DNA of 39,203 bases, taken from CAAFZY01 sp964410325. Its GTDB lineage: Bacteria; Pseudomonadota; Alphaproteobacteria; RF32; CAG-239. The stretch covers positions 1-39,203 of the forward strand of contig CAYPFN010000015.1 of assembly GCA_964410325.1 (NCBI GenBank). Direction: 5' to 3'. Positions 1 through 7,986 of the stretch are shown here, piece by piece. Within the stretch, counting starts at the first letter, position 1. Each line of letters begins with the position of its first letter. The notes below the pieces were generated by a model. It saw only the letters and a program-made list of their open reading frames with translations. It was not told the origin of the DNA and did no database searches. Both the position numbers and the translations under genes were made by a program.

Positions 1-49
1 ACTTTCCTTGGAAAATAAAGTTTATGTCTAACTATTAAAATTTTACAGT

Positions 50-316
50 ATGGAATTGATTATTTTTTGTACAGGAGTGGTAGGCTTTTTAGCATGTGCA
101 ATAATTTATATGTTTAGTGAAAAAGTCTATGAAGACAAATATTACACAAAGATGACGATAGTCTCGAACGTCTTCGCTTTCATTGCTATGACGGGACTAT
201 GTCTTATGGTAACAAGACATATATTTCCGGGGAATTACCTCTTGGCAGTGATTTCTGCAGTCGTTGCAGCACTGTTAATGATAGGGGGATTTTATCTTTG
301 TAGGTCTCCTAAATGA
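50..316 (+). CDS. Small three-helix membrane protein, unknown function
   Basis: The 88-residue product is almost entirely hydrophobic. It has three likely membrane helices at about residues 2-21, 38-55 and 63-82, with a short charged loop (EKVYEDKYYTK) after the first. I do not recognise the family. The ATG at 50 has no clear ribosome binding site, so the start is uncertain. The stop codon runs straight into a long perfect terminator hairpin, which supports a real transcription unit ending here. Function cannot be inferred from context. Confidence 0.55.
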   Translation: MELIIFCTGVVGFLACAIIYMFSEKVYEDKYYTKMTIVSNVFAFIAMTGLCLMVTRHIFPGNYLLAVISAVVAALLMIGGFYLCRSPK

Positions 317-371
317 AAATCAAAAGAATCCCGAAAAACCAGAAAAGGTTTTTCGGGATTCTTTTGATTTT
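316..371 (+). terminator. Intrinsic terminator with perfect 25-bp stem
   Basis: Arms 316-340 and 347-371 are exact reverse complements around a 6-nt loop. The outer bases are A/T-rich (AAAATC on the left, GATTTT on the right), so it can work in both directions. It overlaps the stop codon of the small membrane protein. The core ATCCCGAAAA recurs in the terminator at 13388-13424. Confidence 0.85.
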
Positions 372-937
372 GTTTTAAATATGCCACTTTAGCGGGAAAC
401 TGTTTTTTGTTTCTTTTTTTTCCTTCCGGGGTATCAGCATTTTTCCTCAAAGGTTACAGACAGAACCAGAAGCACATTTACGCAGAACACCATAAGCACC
501 CACGAAGGACACCAGATTACTTCAATCACACCAAGGGGCGTCATTCCCAAAAGAAGATTAAGACTAATGGTAAACATACTTGCCAACAGCTAGAAAAAAG
601 CTGTCCACCCCACAAATTGAAATTCCTCAATCAACAGATGAAAAGGTAGAATTTTTAATAGAATTTGTAAGAAATTTAATTACGGATGAGACACAAAAAC
701 TTAAATTTAGTCGTCTTTTTCCAAAACCCAATTCTTAATATCTTTATTTATGATTTTAATTCCAATATAATGTTTGTCTAATACACGATAAAGGCATTCA
801 ACAATGAATAGGGCTAACATCATTGCAGTTTCATTTCTATACCATTTTTTAATCTTTTTCCACTCTTATTCCTCCTTATAAAATTATACAAATATTTATA
901 AGGAGATTTTTGTTATTTATGAATCTAACAAAAATGC
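372..937. other. Gene-poor stretch with short or decayed reading frames
   Basis: No normal gene is visible. A + frame at 407-649 is open, but its composition is not protein-like. Three short frames look more like genuine coding sequence or remnants. One at 434-577 (-) is 47 residues and very hydrophobic. One at 580-738 (+) starts with TTG and is 52 residues, with a sensible acidic/amphipathic end (DEKVEFLIEF...LITDETQKLKF). One at 707-823 (-) is listed separately. They overlap at their ends and lack good starts, so remnants of accessory genes are the likeliest explanation. Confidence 0.35.
707..823 (-). CDS. Possible small or frameshifted CDS
   Basis: The frame encodes a plausible 38-residue peptide starting MMLALFIVECLYRVLD. 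It stays open upstream to about 865 (EWKKIKKWYRNETA), but that part has no start codon. A strong ribosome binding site (AAGGAGG, 871-877 on the minus strand) precedes a GTG at 861-863. That GTG frame stops after four codons at an A-rich tract, and shifting it by one base would join it to the longer frame. This suggests a small gene broken by an indel, although the open part alone could be translated. Family not recognised. Confidence 0.3.
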   Translation of the reverse strand: MMLALFIVECLYRVLDKHYIGIKIINKDIKNWVLEKDD

Positions 938-966
938 TTGACAATTAAATTTACTAGTAATAGCCT
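938..966 (+). promoter_or_regulatory. Sigma70-like promoter for the structured RNA
   Basis: A perfect -35 TTGACA (938-943) and a -10-like TAGCCT (961-966) are separated by 17 bp. Transcription would start near 973, just ahead of the first hairpin of the structured region. Confidence 0.5.
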
Positions 967-972
967 AATTTT

Positions 973-1163
973 GCTTTGGTTGATTACCAAAGTGAGGTTT
1001 GAAACCCTCTTAATGGTTATCTGCTCAATTGCAGATGTAAAAGACTACCTTTTTGCTTCGGCAGGAAGGTAGTTAATAAGATGTTTTAGATACATCAAAT
1101 ACACTACACTATTACCATTAATAGGTTTCAACTTCCTGCTACCTCATCAAGGTGGCATTTTTT
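973..1163 (+). ncRNA. Candidate structured RNA or attenuator leader
   Basis: About 190 nt between a promoter-like site and an intrinsic terminator contain a series of hairpins and no convincing ORF. H1 pairs 974-980 with 986-992. A short GAGG/CCTC stem spans 994-1009. H3 pairs 1019-1024 with 1031-1036. H4 pairs 1044-1056 with 1061-1073, a 13-bp stem including two G-U pairs and capped by a UUCG tetraloop. The terminator pairs 1137-1144 with 1150-1157. The segment 1132-1139 (CTTCCTGC) is complementary to the right arm of H4 (1061-1068), and 1139-1144 to 1067-1072, so H4 plus terminator competes with an antiterminator-like fold. The lipoprotein gene lies 28 nt beyond the T-run and I see no separate promoter for it, so cis-regulation by attenuation is plausible. 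A free-standing sRNA is the alternative. It does not resemble any RNA class I know. Confidence 0.5.
1137..1163 (+). terminator. Intrinsic terminator of the structured RNA
   Basis: TGCTACCT (1137-1144) pairs with AGGTGGCA (1150-1157) around a 5-nt loop and is followed by six Ts (1158-1163). It lies between the structured RNA and the lipoprotein start codon. Confidence 0.7.
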
Positions 1164-1191
1164 GTTTATGACTAATTTATGGAGAACTATA

Positions 1192-1647
1192 ATGAAAAAA
1201 ATGGCTTTATTAGCTGGTATAGCAATGATTAGTTTAGCAGGTTGTTCATCTATTCATCGTGGTGTTTCAACCAGTGCTTTACAACAAACAGTTAGAGCAG
1301 ACCATGTAGCAAATATTAAAGTTGGAGAAAAGATCTCAGGTGAAGCGTCTGCTAAAATATTGTTTGGCTTCAAAATTGGTGGTGATAATAAATTTCTTGA
1401 CGGTATGTCTTATGCCGGTGAAAGTAAAGGTTTAAGCGGTGTTTTACCGATTTCGACTCCAGCAGGTGGCATGGAGGATGTAAAATCCGCAGCAGCCTAT
1501 AAGGCACTTGAAAATTCAGGTGCTGATGTAATTGTTGCTCCGACATATAAAACAACCGTCAAAAACGACTTTTTTGTTTATAAAGAGTTAGAGGCAAGAG
1601 TTGAAGGATATAGAGGAACAATTACAGGCTTCACTCAAAAAGACTAA
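1192..1647 (+). CDS. Predicted lipoprotein, unknown function
   Basis: The 151-residue protein begins with a lipoprotein signal peptide: MKKM, a hydrophobic stretch, and the lipobox LAGC with Cys18 as the acylated residue. It should therefore be lipid-anchored. The ATG at 1192 is chosen over an upstream TTG because GGAGA sits 7 nt before it and the lipobox falls at the right distance. The mature part is small and mixed alpha/beta. It contains an AAYKALENSGADVIVAP segment and a GYRGTITGF end, as in several small uncharacterised periplasmic lipoproteins. I cannot assign a function. Expression probably depends on readthrough of the terminator at 1137-1163. Confidence 0.75.
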   Translation: MKKMALLAGIAMISLAGCSSIHRGVSTSALQQTVRADHVANIKVGEKISGEASAKILFGFKIGGDNKFLDGMSYAGESKGLSGVLPISTPAGGMEDVKSAAAYKALENSGADVIVAPTYKTTVKNDFFVYKELEARVEGYRGTITGFTQKD

Positions 1648-1676
1648 CTAATTTGCGGAGTTAGATTTTGAATAAT

Positions 1677-1709
1677 AAGAGAAAATAGTGAGTTTATCTA
1701 TTTTCTCTT
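1677..1709 (+). terminator. Intrinsic terminator after the lipoprotein gene
   Basis: AAGAGAAAATAG (1677-1688) pairs perfectly with 1698-1709 around a 9-nt loop, followed by CATTTTAT. It lies 30 bp after the lipoprotein stop. Confidence 0.7.
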
Positions 1710-1731
1710 CATTTTATATAAGGTTTCAGAA

Positions 1732-2113
1732 TTAAAAAACCAATAAACAGTCTTTTATCAATAAGTTGTTATCAGCACCAGATTTTATCCAACTGAACCA
1801 ATTCAAATAGTTTGTTAAATATTTGGTGCTAATTCCATTGAAATATCTTACAAAATCTTTTACCCCTTTGTGATGATTATTCACATTATTGATGTGATAT
1901 TCTCCATTTTTGTGTTTACCAGTTGCTATTTTCTTGTGTTGTAAGTTGTGATTTTTAGCAAATTTTATATGATCTATGCGAATCAGTTACCAAAATTGAA
2001 TCTTCTTCAATCTTATTGCCTAAAACCTTTTCAAGCTAATTGGTTGTTAATCTACCATTACCATATATATCAGCAACAGCTCATTCGTAGGCATGACGGC
2101 GTAAAGAGATTTG
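1732..2113 (-). pseudogene. Decayed IS1595-family (ISXO2-like) transposase, C-terminal part
   Basis: Translating the minus strand gives the tail of a DDE transposase. In order it reads ISLRRHAYE, a TGA, AVADIYGNGRL, a TAG, LEKVLGNKIEEDS, ILVTDSHRSY, a one-base frameshift, KFAKNHNLQHKK, and then HHKGVKDFVRYFNGISTKYL...NYLNWFSW. The TDSH Asp block and the HH..LK-type end with a 'KYL.NYL.WF' signature are typical of IS1595-type transposases. Two in-frame stops and one frameshift show that it is dead. The N-terminal part is missing because the relic abuts the 3' end of mrp. No terminal inverted repeats are evident. The family call rests on recalled motif patterns, without a search. Confidence 0.75.
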
Positions 2114-2115
2114 TT

Positions 2116-3105
2116 TTATCTTAATTGTCTGATAATTTTAGTGGCTATTTCTTCATAAGCCTTGGTATACGGACTTTCCGGTTCAACCATTACAATCGGT
2201 GTGCCGTTGTCGGCGTTTTCCCGGATTTTGATATGCAACGGAATTTCGCCTAAGAAGGTTTCGCCTAAAGATTCTGCCGTTTGTTTAGCGCCGGCATGAC
2301 CGAAAATATCTGCATGATGGCCACATTTTTCACAAATATAATAACTCATATTTTCAATAATACCTAAAATTTTCACATCAGTTTTTTTAAACATGTTAAC
2401 GCCTTTGACGGCGTCAATTAAAGCAATATCCTGAGGTGTTGAAACAATAACAGCTCCATCAAAATTAATTCGCTGCGAAAGCGTAATCTGAATATCGCCA
2501 GTGCCAGGTGGCATATCAATCACCATAATATCAACATCTCCCCAGTTCGTTTCGGTCAAAAGCTGTTCAATAGCCCCGGAGGCTTTGGCCCCGCGCCAGA
2601 TAAGCGGTGTGTTGCGGTCAATCAGTGAACCGATAGATATGGCTTTGATACCGAAATTTTGAAAAGGCTCAAACATTTTTCCGTCATAGGATATCGGTGG
2701 CGTATTTTCAAAACCAAGCATAGTCGGCAGTGATGGCCCGTAAATATCGGCATCAAATAAGGCAATTTTTTGCCCAAGATTGGCAAGAGCTAAACCTAAA
2801 TTAACGGCAGTGGTTGATTTTCCAACCCCGCCTTTGCCCGATGCTACACCGATAATTTTTTTAACGCCGTTGATACGCCATTTTTCAATTTCGGGAGTTA
2901 AGCCAGCCGCTTGGGAAGTTTGACTAAAAACAACCGTAACTTTTTTTACGCCGTCCAAAATAGACAGTTCCGCTTTTAATTGTTCGGCGGCCGCGGCTTG
3001 CTCTGGAATGTTTTTTAATGTCACAATCAGCCGTCCGTTAAAATTTTTAATACTTTCAATATTTTCAGAATTAAAATATTTTTTGACAATTTCTTCTTCG
3101 TTCAT
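2116..3105 (-). CDS. mrp: Mrp/ApbC iron-sulfur cluster carrier ATPase
   Basis: The protein (329 residues) is a P-loop ATPase of the Mrp/NBP35 family that binds and transfers Fe-S clusters to apoproteins in the cytoplasm. It has an N-terminal MIP18/DUF59-like domain (about residues 1-65). This is followed by a deviant Walker A (GKGGVGKST, 90-98), the DADIYGPS switch (118-125), DMPPGTGD (197-204) and a CEKC pair (Cys258, Cys261) that would hold the bridging cluster. The start is set at the ATG at 3105, which has a strong GGGAGGT site upstream; an in-frame ATG 60 bp earlier lacks one. It is divergent from hflK, an arrangement common in alphaproteobacteria. Confidence 0.95.
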   Translation of the reverse strand: MNEEEIVKKYFNSENIESIKNFNGRLIVTLKNIPEQAAAAEQLKAELSILDGVKKVTVVFSQTSQAAGLTPEIEKWRINGVKKIIGVASGKGGVGKSTTAVNLGLALANLGQKIALFDADIYGPSLPTMLGFENTPPISYDGKMFEPFQNFGIKAISIGSLIDRNTPLIWRGAKASGAIEQLLTETNWGDVDIMVIDMPPGTGDIQITLSQRINFDGAVIVSTPQDIALIDAVKGVNMFKKTDVKILGIIENMSYYICEKCGHHADIFGHAGAKQTAESLGETFLGEIPLHIKIRENADNGTPIVMVEPESPYTKAYEEIATKIIRQLR

Positions 3106-3148
3106 CACAAGACCTCCCGGTGCGGTGTGGATATTATTGTCTGCACAA

Positions 3149-3177
3149 TTGTTTTTCAGATACATTTATATTATTTT
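3149..3177 (+). promoter_or_regulatory. Possible hflK operon promoter
   Basis: TTGTTT (3149-3154) and TATTTT (3172-3177) are 17 bp apart in the mrp-hflK divergent gap, about 48 bp before the hflK start. The match to consensus is moderate. Confidence 0.35.
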
Positions 3178-3224
3178 ACCAGAAGATGTAAATGTTTTTG
3201 TTTAATTTTTTTAAGGAAAACGAC

Positions 3225-4280
3225 ATGACACAAAAAGACAATCCCTGGGAAACGGATCTTCCTCCGAAAACGCCGAATGCTGGTGGTGAAGCCGTGCATC
3301 GTGTGAAATCTGATCCAATACGTGTGGCAAAATTTTCCAGCGTAAAAGATGATTTTAAATTTCCGTTTAAATTAATTGCCGGCATATTGTTTTTGCTGTG
3401 GCTAGCTTCTGGGTTTTATCAAATTCAGCCAAGTGATCAAGGGGTTGTTCTGCGCTTTGGAAAATATGTGGATACCACCAATGCCGGTTTGCATTACCAT
3501 CTGCCGTATCCAATTGAAAAAGTTATCAAAGTCAATGTAACCAAAGAACGCAGCATCAATTTAGGCGTTTCGGAAACCAGTAATACTTATTATAACAACA
3601 ATCAGTCCAGCGTAGCGCTGAATTCATTTACCGAAAGCCATATGTTGACGGGTGATGAAAATATTGTTGATATTAATTTAACAGTTGTTTGGCGTATCAA
3701 AGATGCAAAAAATTATCTATTTAATGTCCGTAGTCCTGACGTGACAGTTCGTGTTGCAGCGCAGTCTGTTTTGCGTGAGATTGTCGGCCAATCCGAAATG
3801 CAGCCGATTATTACCGGCGATCGCGGTTTGGTAGAAGAACAAACACAGACTGAACTGCAAAAAGTTCTGGATGATTTCGGTGCCGGCATTGTTATTGTCC
3901 GCGTCAAACTGCAAAAAGCAGACCCGCCTAAGCAGGTGGTTGATGCCTTTAATGAAGTTCAACGTGCTAAAGCTGATATGGAAAGATTTAAAAATGAGGC
4001 GGAAGCCTATCGTAATGAAGTTATTCCAAAGGCCAGAGGCGAAGCTGTTAAGCGTTTGCAGGAGGCGGAAGCTTATAAAGAAGCAGTTATAAATAAGGCT
4101 AAAGGTGATGCCGAACGCTTTACTTCGGTCTATAATGCTTATAAACAAGGCAGAAATGTAACGTCGCAGCGTATGTATTTGGAGGCGTTGGAAGATGTCC
4201 TATCTAAATCGGAAACGATTATTATTGATCCGTCAGCAAAAGGTTCAAACGTTTTACCTATACTTCCGGTCAAGAAATAA
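3225..4280 (+). CDS. hflK: HflK, band-7/SPFH membrane protein of the FtsH modulator complex
   Basis: HflK and HflC form a periplasmic cage around FtsH and modulate its proteolysis of membrane proteins. The 351-residue product has a polar proline-rich N-terminus (DNPWETDLPPKTP), one membrane helix at about 49-65, and the SPFH opening GVVLRFGKYV right after it. A long charged coiled coil (KADMERFKNEAEAYRNEV) runs through the C-terminal third. The ATG at 3225 is preferred over 3192 because AAGGA lies 7 nt upstream and the DNPWE start is typical of the family. The gene sits 13 bp ahead of hflC, with which it must be co-transcribed. Confidence 0.95.
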   Translation: MTQKDNPWETDLPPKTPNAGGEAVHRVKSDPIRVAKFSSVKDDFKFPFKLIAGILFLLWLASGFYQIQPSDQGVVLRFGKYVDTTNAGLHYHLPYPIEKVIKVNVTKERSINLGVSETSNTYYNNNQSSVALNSFTESHMLTGDENIVDINLTVVWRIKDAKNYLFNVRSPDVTVRVAAQSVLREIVGQSEMQPIITGDRGLVEEQTQTELQKVLDDFGAGIVIVRVKLQKADPPKQVVDAFNEVQRAKADMERFKNEAEAYRNEVIPKARGEAVKRLQEAEAYKEAVINKAKGDAERFTSVYNAYKQGRNVTSQRMYLEALEDVLSKSETIIIDPSAKGSNVLPILPVKK

Positions 4281-4293
4281 AGGAGAAAATTAA

Positions 4294-5160
4294 ATGAAAA
4301 CCAATGTTAAACACTCTTTTTTAATAGTCTGCGCCGTTGTCGTGGTGGTGCTGATGAGTTCTCTTTATATTGTTGATCAGACTGAGCAGGCAATCGTTTT
4401 ACAGTTCGGCGAACCAGTGCGTGAAGTTAAGGATCCTGGTCTGAAACTGAAAATTCCCTTTATCCAAAATGTCGTCTTTTATGATAAGCGTTTATTAAAT
4501 TTGGATCCGCCTGGACAAGAGATTGTTTTGAATGATAAAAAACGTCTGGACGTTGACAGTTTTACCCGTTATCAAATAGTTGATCCTTTAAAATTTTATC
4601 AGACTGTGCGTACAGAAATAGTTGCCCGCAGCCGTTTGGAGGAAATTGTCAATTCCTCGGTACGCAATGTTTTAGGCCGGGTAACGCTGCCGGAACTTTT
4701 ATCTGAAAAACGTTCGGAAATTATGGCCGAAATGAGCAATCTGGTTAAAAAAGATGCGGAACAAATCGGTGTTAATGTTGCCGAGGTGCGGATTCGTCGG
4801 GCAGATTTGCCGCTTGAAGTTTTGCAGGCTATTAATGATAGGATGAAGGCCGAACGCGAACGCGATGCGCGTGAAGCCCGTGCTGAAGGCCAGCAGGCTG
4901 CACAGCAGATTCGTTCAACGGCGGATAAAGAAAGCACGATTATTGTAACGGAAGCTGAAAAGCAGGCACAAATTATTCGCGGTCAGGGAGATAAAGAGGC
5001 AATTGAAATTTGGAATAAAGCCGCGGGCGCCGATCCGCAGTTTTACGCTTTTTACCGTTCGCTGGAAGCTTATCGCAAGTCATTGGGCAAAGACGGCAGT
5101 TCATTTATTCTTTCACCGGAGTCCGATTTTTTCAAATATTTTAACGGGACAAAAGGTTAG
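4294..5160 (+). CDS. hflC: HflC, partner of HflK in FtsH regulation
   Basis: The 288-residue SPFH protein has one N-terminal membrane helix (about 8-26), then the family opening YIVDQTEQAIVLQFGEP. The coiled-coil section is rich in Arg/Glu/Ala (MKAERERDAREARAEGQQAA), and the C-terminus is in the usual position, ending with a FILSPESDFFKYF motif typical of HflC. It follows hflK by 13 bp with an AAGGAG site, and degP starts 2 bp after its stop. The whole set looks like one membrane and envelope proteolysis operon. Confidence 0.95.
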   Translation: MKTNVKHSFLIVCAVVVVVLMSSLYIVDQTEQAIVLQFGEPVREVKDPGLKLKIPFIQNVVFYDKRLLNLDPPGQEIVLNDKKRLDVDSFTRYQIVDPLKFYQTVRTEIVARSRLEEIVNSSVRNVLGRVTLPELLSEKRSEIMAEMSNLVKKDAEQIGVNVAEVRIRRADLPLEVLQAINDRMKAERERDAREARAEGQQAAQQIRSTADKESTIIVTEAEKQAQIIRGQGDKEAIEIWNKAAGADPQFYAFYRSLEAYRKSLGKDGSSFILSPESDFFKYFNGTKG

Positions 5161-5162
5161 TC

Positions 5163-6455
5163 ATGTTGGCAAAAGGTTTAATTGCTGCGGCTTTAAGTGT
5201 GTTATGTAGCGCATTTCCAGTTTTTGCGCAGAATTCTTTTGCACCGCTTGTTGAACGAGTGATTCCCTCAGTGGTTAATATTTCAACCGAGTTGGTAAAA
5301 GCGGTGGATTCTCCGGAAATAATGGATGATTTGCTGTTTTCCACAGACGGGCGCGTGGCCTTGGGTTCTGGTTTTATTATTAGTGAAGACGGCTATATAG
5401 CAACTAATTCTCATGTGATTGAAAAAGCGAAAAAAATTTCTGTGGTGACAGCAGACGGAACGCTTTATGAAGCTTCCTTGGTCGGTACTGATGCCAGAAC
5501 CGATGTTGCGTTGGTTAAAATAGATCCGAAAAAACAACTACAGCCGGTTGTTTTCGGCGATTCGGATAAAGTTCTTGTCGGCGACTGGATTTTGGCTGTC
5601 GGTAATCCTTTCGGATTGGGAAGCAGCGTTACGGCTGGTATTGTTTCTGCAAAGTCGCGGGATATAAATAATGGTCCGTATGATGATTATCTGCAGACGG
5701 ATGCATCCATTAATCAGGGAAATTCCGGCGGACCGATGTTTGATATGGAAGGCCGGGTTGTCGGTATCAATACAGTTATATTTTCCAAAACCGGCAATAG
5801 TGTCGGGATTGGTTTTGCGCTACCCTCCAATCAGGCAAAGTGGGTTTTAAGCGAGCTACAAAATAAAGGCGAAGTTGAACGTGGCTGGCTTGGTCTGGAA
5901 ATTAAACCGACAAAATTGGATGATGGCCGTCAGGGACTGAGCATAACAGCGATTAAGGATGATGCTTTGGCGCAGAAAAACAATTTGCAGGCCGGTGATG
6001 TTATTTTGCATTATGATGGCCGTCCGGCGGTCTCTGGCAAAGATTTTTCTTTGTATGTTGCAAGATTCCCCACTGAAGATAAAATCGAGCTTGAAATCTG
6101 GCGTAATGGCGAAGATCTTAATCTTAATGTCCAAACTGAACTGCAACCAGCGGAAGAAAACTATTCGACGAAAAAAGAACCAGAACATTCCGTCCCTGGA
6201 GAATATTATACTGGCTTGGGATTGGCATTTGACGCATTTGAAGTTGTCCGAGTTAATGCGCAAAGTGAAGCGGCGGCCAAAGGAGTCAAAGTTGGTGATA
6301 TTTTGAAAAAAGTGAATAACACACAATTATATATCGCCGAAGAACTTAACCGCTGGACAGAAGAAGCCGCTTTGAGCGGCGAGCCACTGCGGCTTGACTT
6401 TATGGGGACAGATGGCGAAAACTACTTTGTTGAGTTGTCCGTAGGCCAAGATTAG
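5163..6455 (+). CDS. degP: DegP/HtrA-family periplasmic serine protease
   Basis: This 430-residue protease degrades or refolds misfolded envelope proteins. It has a signal peptide (residues 1-22, ending VFA), then a trypsin-like domain with the triad His84 (TNSHVIE), Asp114 (ARTDVAL) and Ser188 (GNSGGP). Two PDZ domains follow, starting near residues 230 and 340; the first contains RGWLGLEIK. It is somewhat shorter than E. coli DegP, as is usual for Do-like proteases linked to hflC. The start overlaps the end of hflC closely (2-bp gap), which indicates translational coupling. The exact subgroup (DegP, DegQ or MucD) is not resolved from the sequence alone. Confidence 0.92.
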   Translation: MLAKGLIAAALSVLCSAFPVFAQNSFAPLVERVIPSVVNISTELVKAVDSPEIMDDLLFSTDGRVALGSGFIISEDGYIATNSHVIEKAKKISVVTADGTLYEASLVGTDARTDVALVKIDPKKQLQPVVFGDSDKVLVGDWILAVGNPFGLGSSVTAGIVSAKSRDINNGPYDDYLQTDASINQGNSGGPMFDMEGRVVGINTVIFSKTGNSVGIGFALPSNQAKWVLSELQNKGEVERGWLGLEIKPTKLDDGRQGLSITAIKDDALAQKNNLQAGDVILHYDGRPAVSGKDFSLYVARFPTEDKIELEIWRNGEDLNLNVQTELQPAEENYSTKKEPEHSVPGEYYTGLGLAFDAFEVVRVNAQSEAAAKGVKVGDILKKVNNTQLYIAEELNRWTEEAALSGEPLRLDFMGTDGENYFVELSVGQD

Positions 6456-6465
6456 GAAAATCAGG

Positions 6466-6915
6466 ATGAGCCGGATAGATTTTTACCATTTGCAAAAACA
6501 GAATTTGGAAGATGTCCTTCCAAAATTGTTGGAAAAAGCGTATGCTTCCGGCAAGAGGATTAAGCTGAAAATCGGCAATGAACTGCGAATAGAGTTTTTG
6601 AATTCATTTTTATGGACATACAATGATGAAAGCTTTTTGCCGCATGGCAGTAAAAAAGACGGCAATGCTGAATTGCAGCCGATATGGCTGTCTGCCAGCG
6701 ATGATAATCCGAATGATGCTGAGATGCTTTTTTTGGTTGATGGAGCTGGTCTGCCAGATGATATTACCGTATTTACGCGCGTCATTAATATTTTTGACGG
6801 CAACAATGCCGAGGCGGTTGCGGTGGCACGGAATTTGTGGCGCGAGCTTAAAAACAGCGGTGATGAACTACATTATTGGCAGCAAGATACCATGGGTCGT
6901 TGGGCTGAAAAATAG
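6466..6915 (+). CDS. holC: DNA polymerase III chi subunit
   Basis: The chi subunit links the clamp loader (through psi) to single-stranded DNA-binding protein at the replication fork. The 149-residue product shows the family features: an N-terminal beta strand (RIDFYHL), the central LWTYNDESFLPHG segment, PIWLS, and the C-terminal YWQQDTMGRW element. It follows degP by 10 bp with an AGGA site (GAAAATCAGGATG) and is probably the last gene of the hflK operon. Chi downstream of envelope protease or peptidase genes is common in proteobacteria. Confidence 0.92.
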   Translation: MSRIDFYHLQKQNLEDVLPKLLEKAYASGKRIKLKIGNELRIEFLNSFLWTYNDESFLPHGSKKDGNAELQPIWLSASDDNPNDAEMLFLVDGAGLPDDITVFTRVINIFDGNNAEAVAVARNLWRELKNSGDELHYWQQDTMGRWAEK

Positions 6916-7018
6916 CGGGAGATAAGGTTGATAACCGATAAAAAAGCCTTGCGGAAAAACGAATAAAATTATAGTTATAGCATATAACTTGATAAAAAAA
7001 GAACTTAGGAGATTATTA

Positions 7019-7984
7019 ATGGCTGAAAACAAAGATATTGTTAATGCAAAAAGAACAATTGACAAAGAAGTGGAAGCTTTAAGGTTCATGGAAGCTTCTT
7101 TGGATGAAAGTTTAACTAAAGCGTTGGACGTGATGGAAGGTTGCACAGGCCGGGTTGTGGTAACCGGCATAGGAAAATCCGGCCATATCGGCCGCAAGAT
7201 TTCAGCCACGCTGGCCTCAACAGGCACGCCGTCTTTTTTTGTGCATCCGAGTGAATCCAGCCATGGTGATTTAGGTATGCTCTCAGAAGACGATGTCGTT
7301 ATTGCTATTTCCAATAGCGGTGAAACTAAAGAACTGTCGGATATTATACTATATTGCAAACGTTTTAATATTCCTTTGATTGCCATTACCAAAAATCCGC
7401 AAAGTTCTTTGGGGAGAAGTAGCGATGTTATTTTGCTGTTGCCTGATGACGGCGAAGCATGCCCCTTGGGTTTAGCCCCGACCTCTTCAACCACGGCGAC
7501 ATTGGTTTTAGGCGATGTTTTGGCCATTGACATGATGGAACGCAAGGGGTTTTCTGAAACAGATTATAAACAACGCCATCCAGGGGGAAAACTCGGCGCC
7601 ATTTTACGCAGGGTTGCCGATTTAATGCATAGCGGCGAAGATATGCCTATTGTTGATGAAGACACTTTAATGCAGGAAGCATTGCTGGTTATGACTTCTA
7701 AAATGCTTGGTTGCGTCGGTATTGTTGATAAGAATGGCGATTTAATCGGTATTATAACGGATGGTGACTTAAGACGTTGGATGTCGCCGGAATTAATGAC
7801 GCAGAAAGTATCAGCGATAATGACTAAAAATCCTAAAACCATTCATCCGGATGCTTTAGCTATCGAGGCTTTGAAAATGATGAATACGACTGGAAAGGGA
7901 ATTACTAATTTGTTTGTTGTTGAAGGCAAAAAACCAGTAGGACTTATTCATATCCATGATTGCTTGCGGGCGGGGGTTGCTTAA
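7019..7984 (+). CDS. kdsD: Arabinose-5-phosphate isomerase (KdsD/KpsF family)
   Basis: This enzyme converts ribulose 5-phosphate to arabinose 5-phosphate, the first committed step of Kdo synthesis for LPS. The 321-residue protein has a SIS sugar-isomerase domain (about 30-175; GIGKSGHIGRK, SNSGET, CPLGLAPTSST), the connecting HPGGKLG motif, and two CBS domains in the C-terminal third. The ATG at 7019 is chosen because AGGAG lies 7 nt upstream, whereas the earlier ATG at 6989 has none. The adjacent LPS-transport genes fit the kds-lpt cluster. The usual kdsC between kdsD and lptC is absent here. Confidence 0.93.
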   Translation: MAENKDIVNAKRTIDKEVEALRFMEASLDESLTKALDVMEGCTGRVVVTGIGKSGHIGRKISATLASTGTPSFFVHPSESSHGDLGMLSEDDVVIAISNSGETKELSDIILYCKRFNIPLIAITKNPQSSLGRSSDVILLLPDDGEACPLGLAPTSSTTATLVLGDVLAIDMMERKGFSETDYKQRHPGGKLGAILRRVADLMHSGEDMPIVDEDTLMQEALLVMTSKMLGCVGIVDKNGDLIGIITDGDLRRWMSPELMTQKVSAIMTKNPKTIHPDALAIEALKMMNTTGKGITNLFVVEGKKPVGLIHIHDCLRAGVA

Positions 7985-7986
7985 AC

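Noticed and set aside
407..649. 80-codon + frame in the left gene-poor region
   Set aside because: Low-complexity His/Lys/Gln-rich translation, no ribosome binding site, and more protein-like frames overlap it on the opposite strand and in another frame.
973..1163. SRP RNA, 6S RNA or tmRNA identity for the structured RNA
   Set aside because: The SRP GGAAGGAAGCAG apical motif, the 6S long bulged rod and the tmRNA tRNA-like ends are all missing.
6868..7545. 225-codon minus-strand frame opposite holC and kdsD
   Set aside because: Shadow of kdsD and holC, whose motifs and ribosome binding sites are clear.
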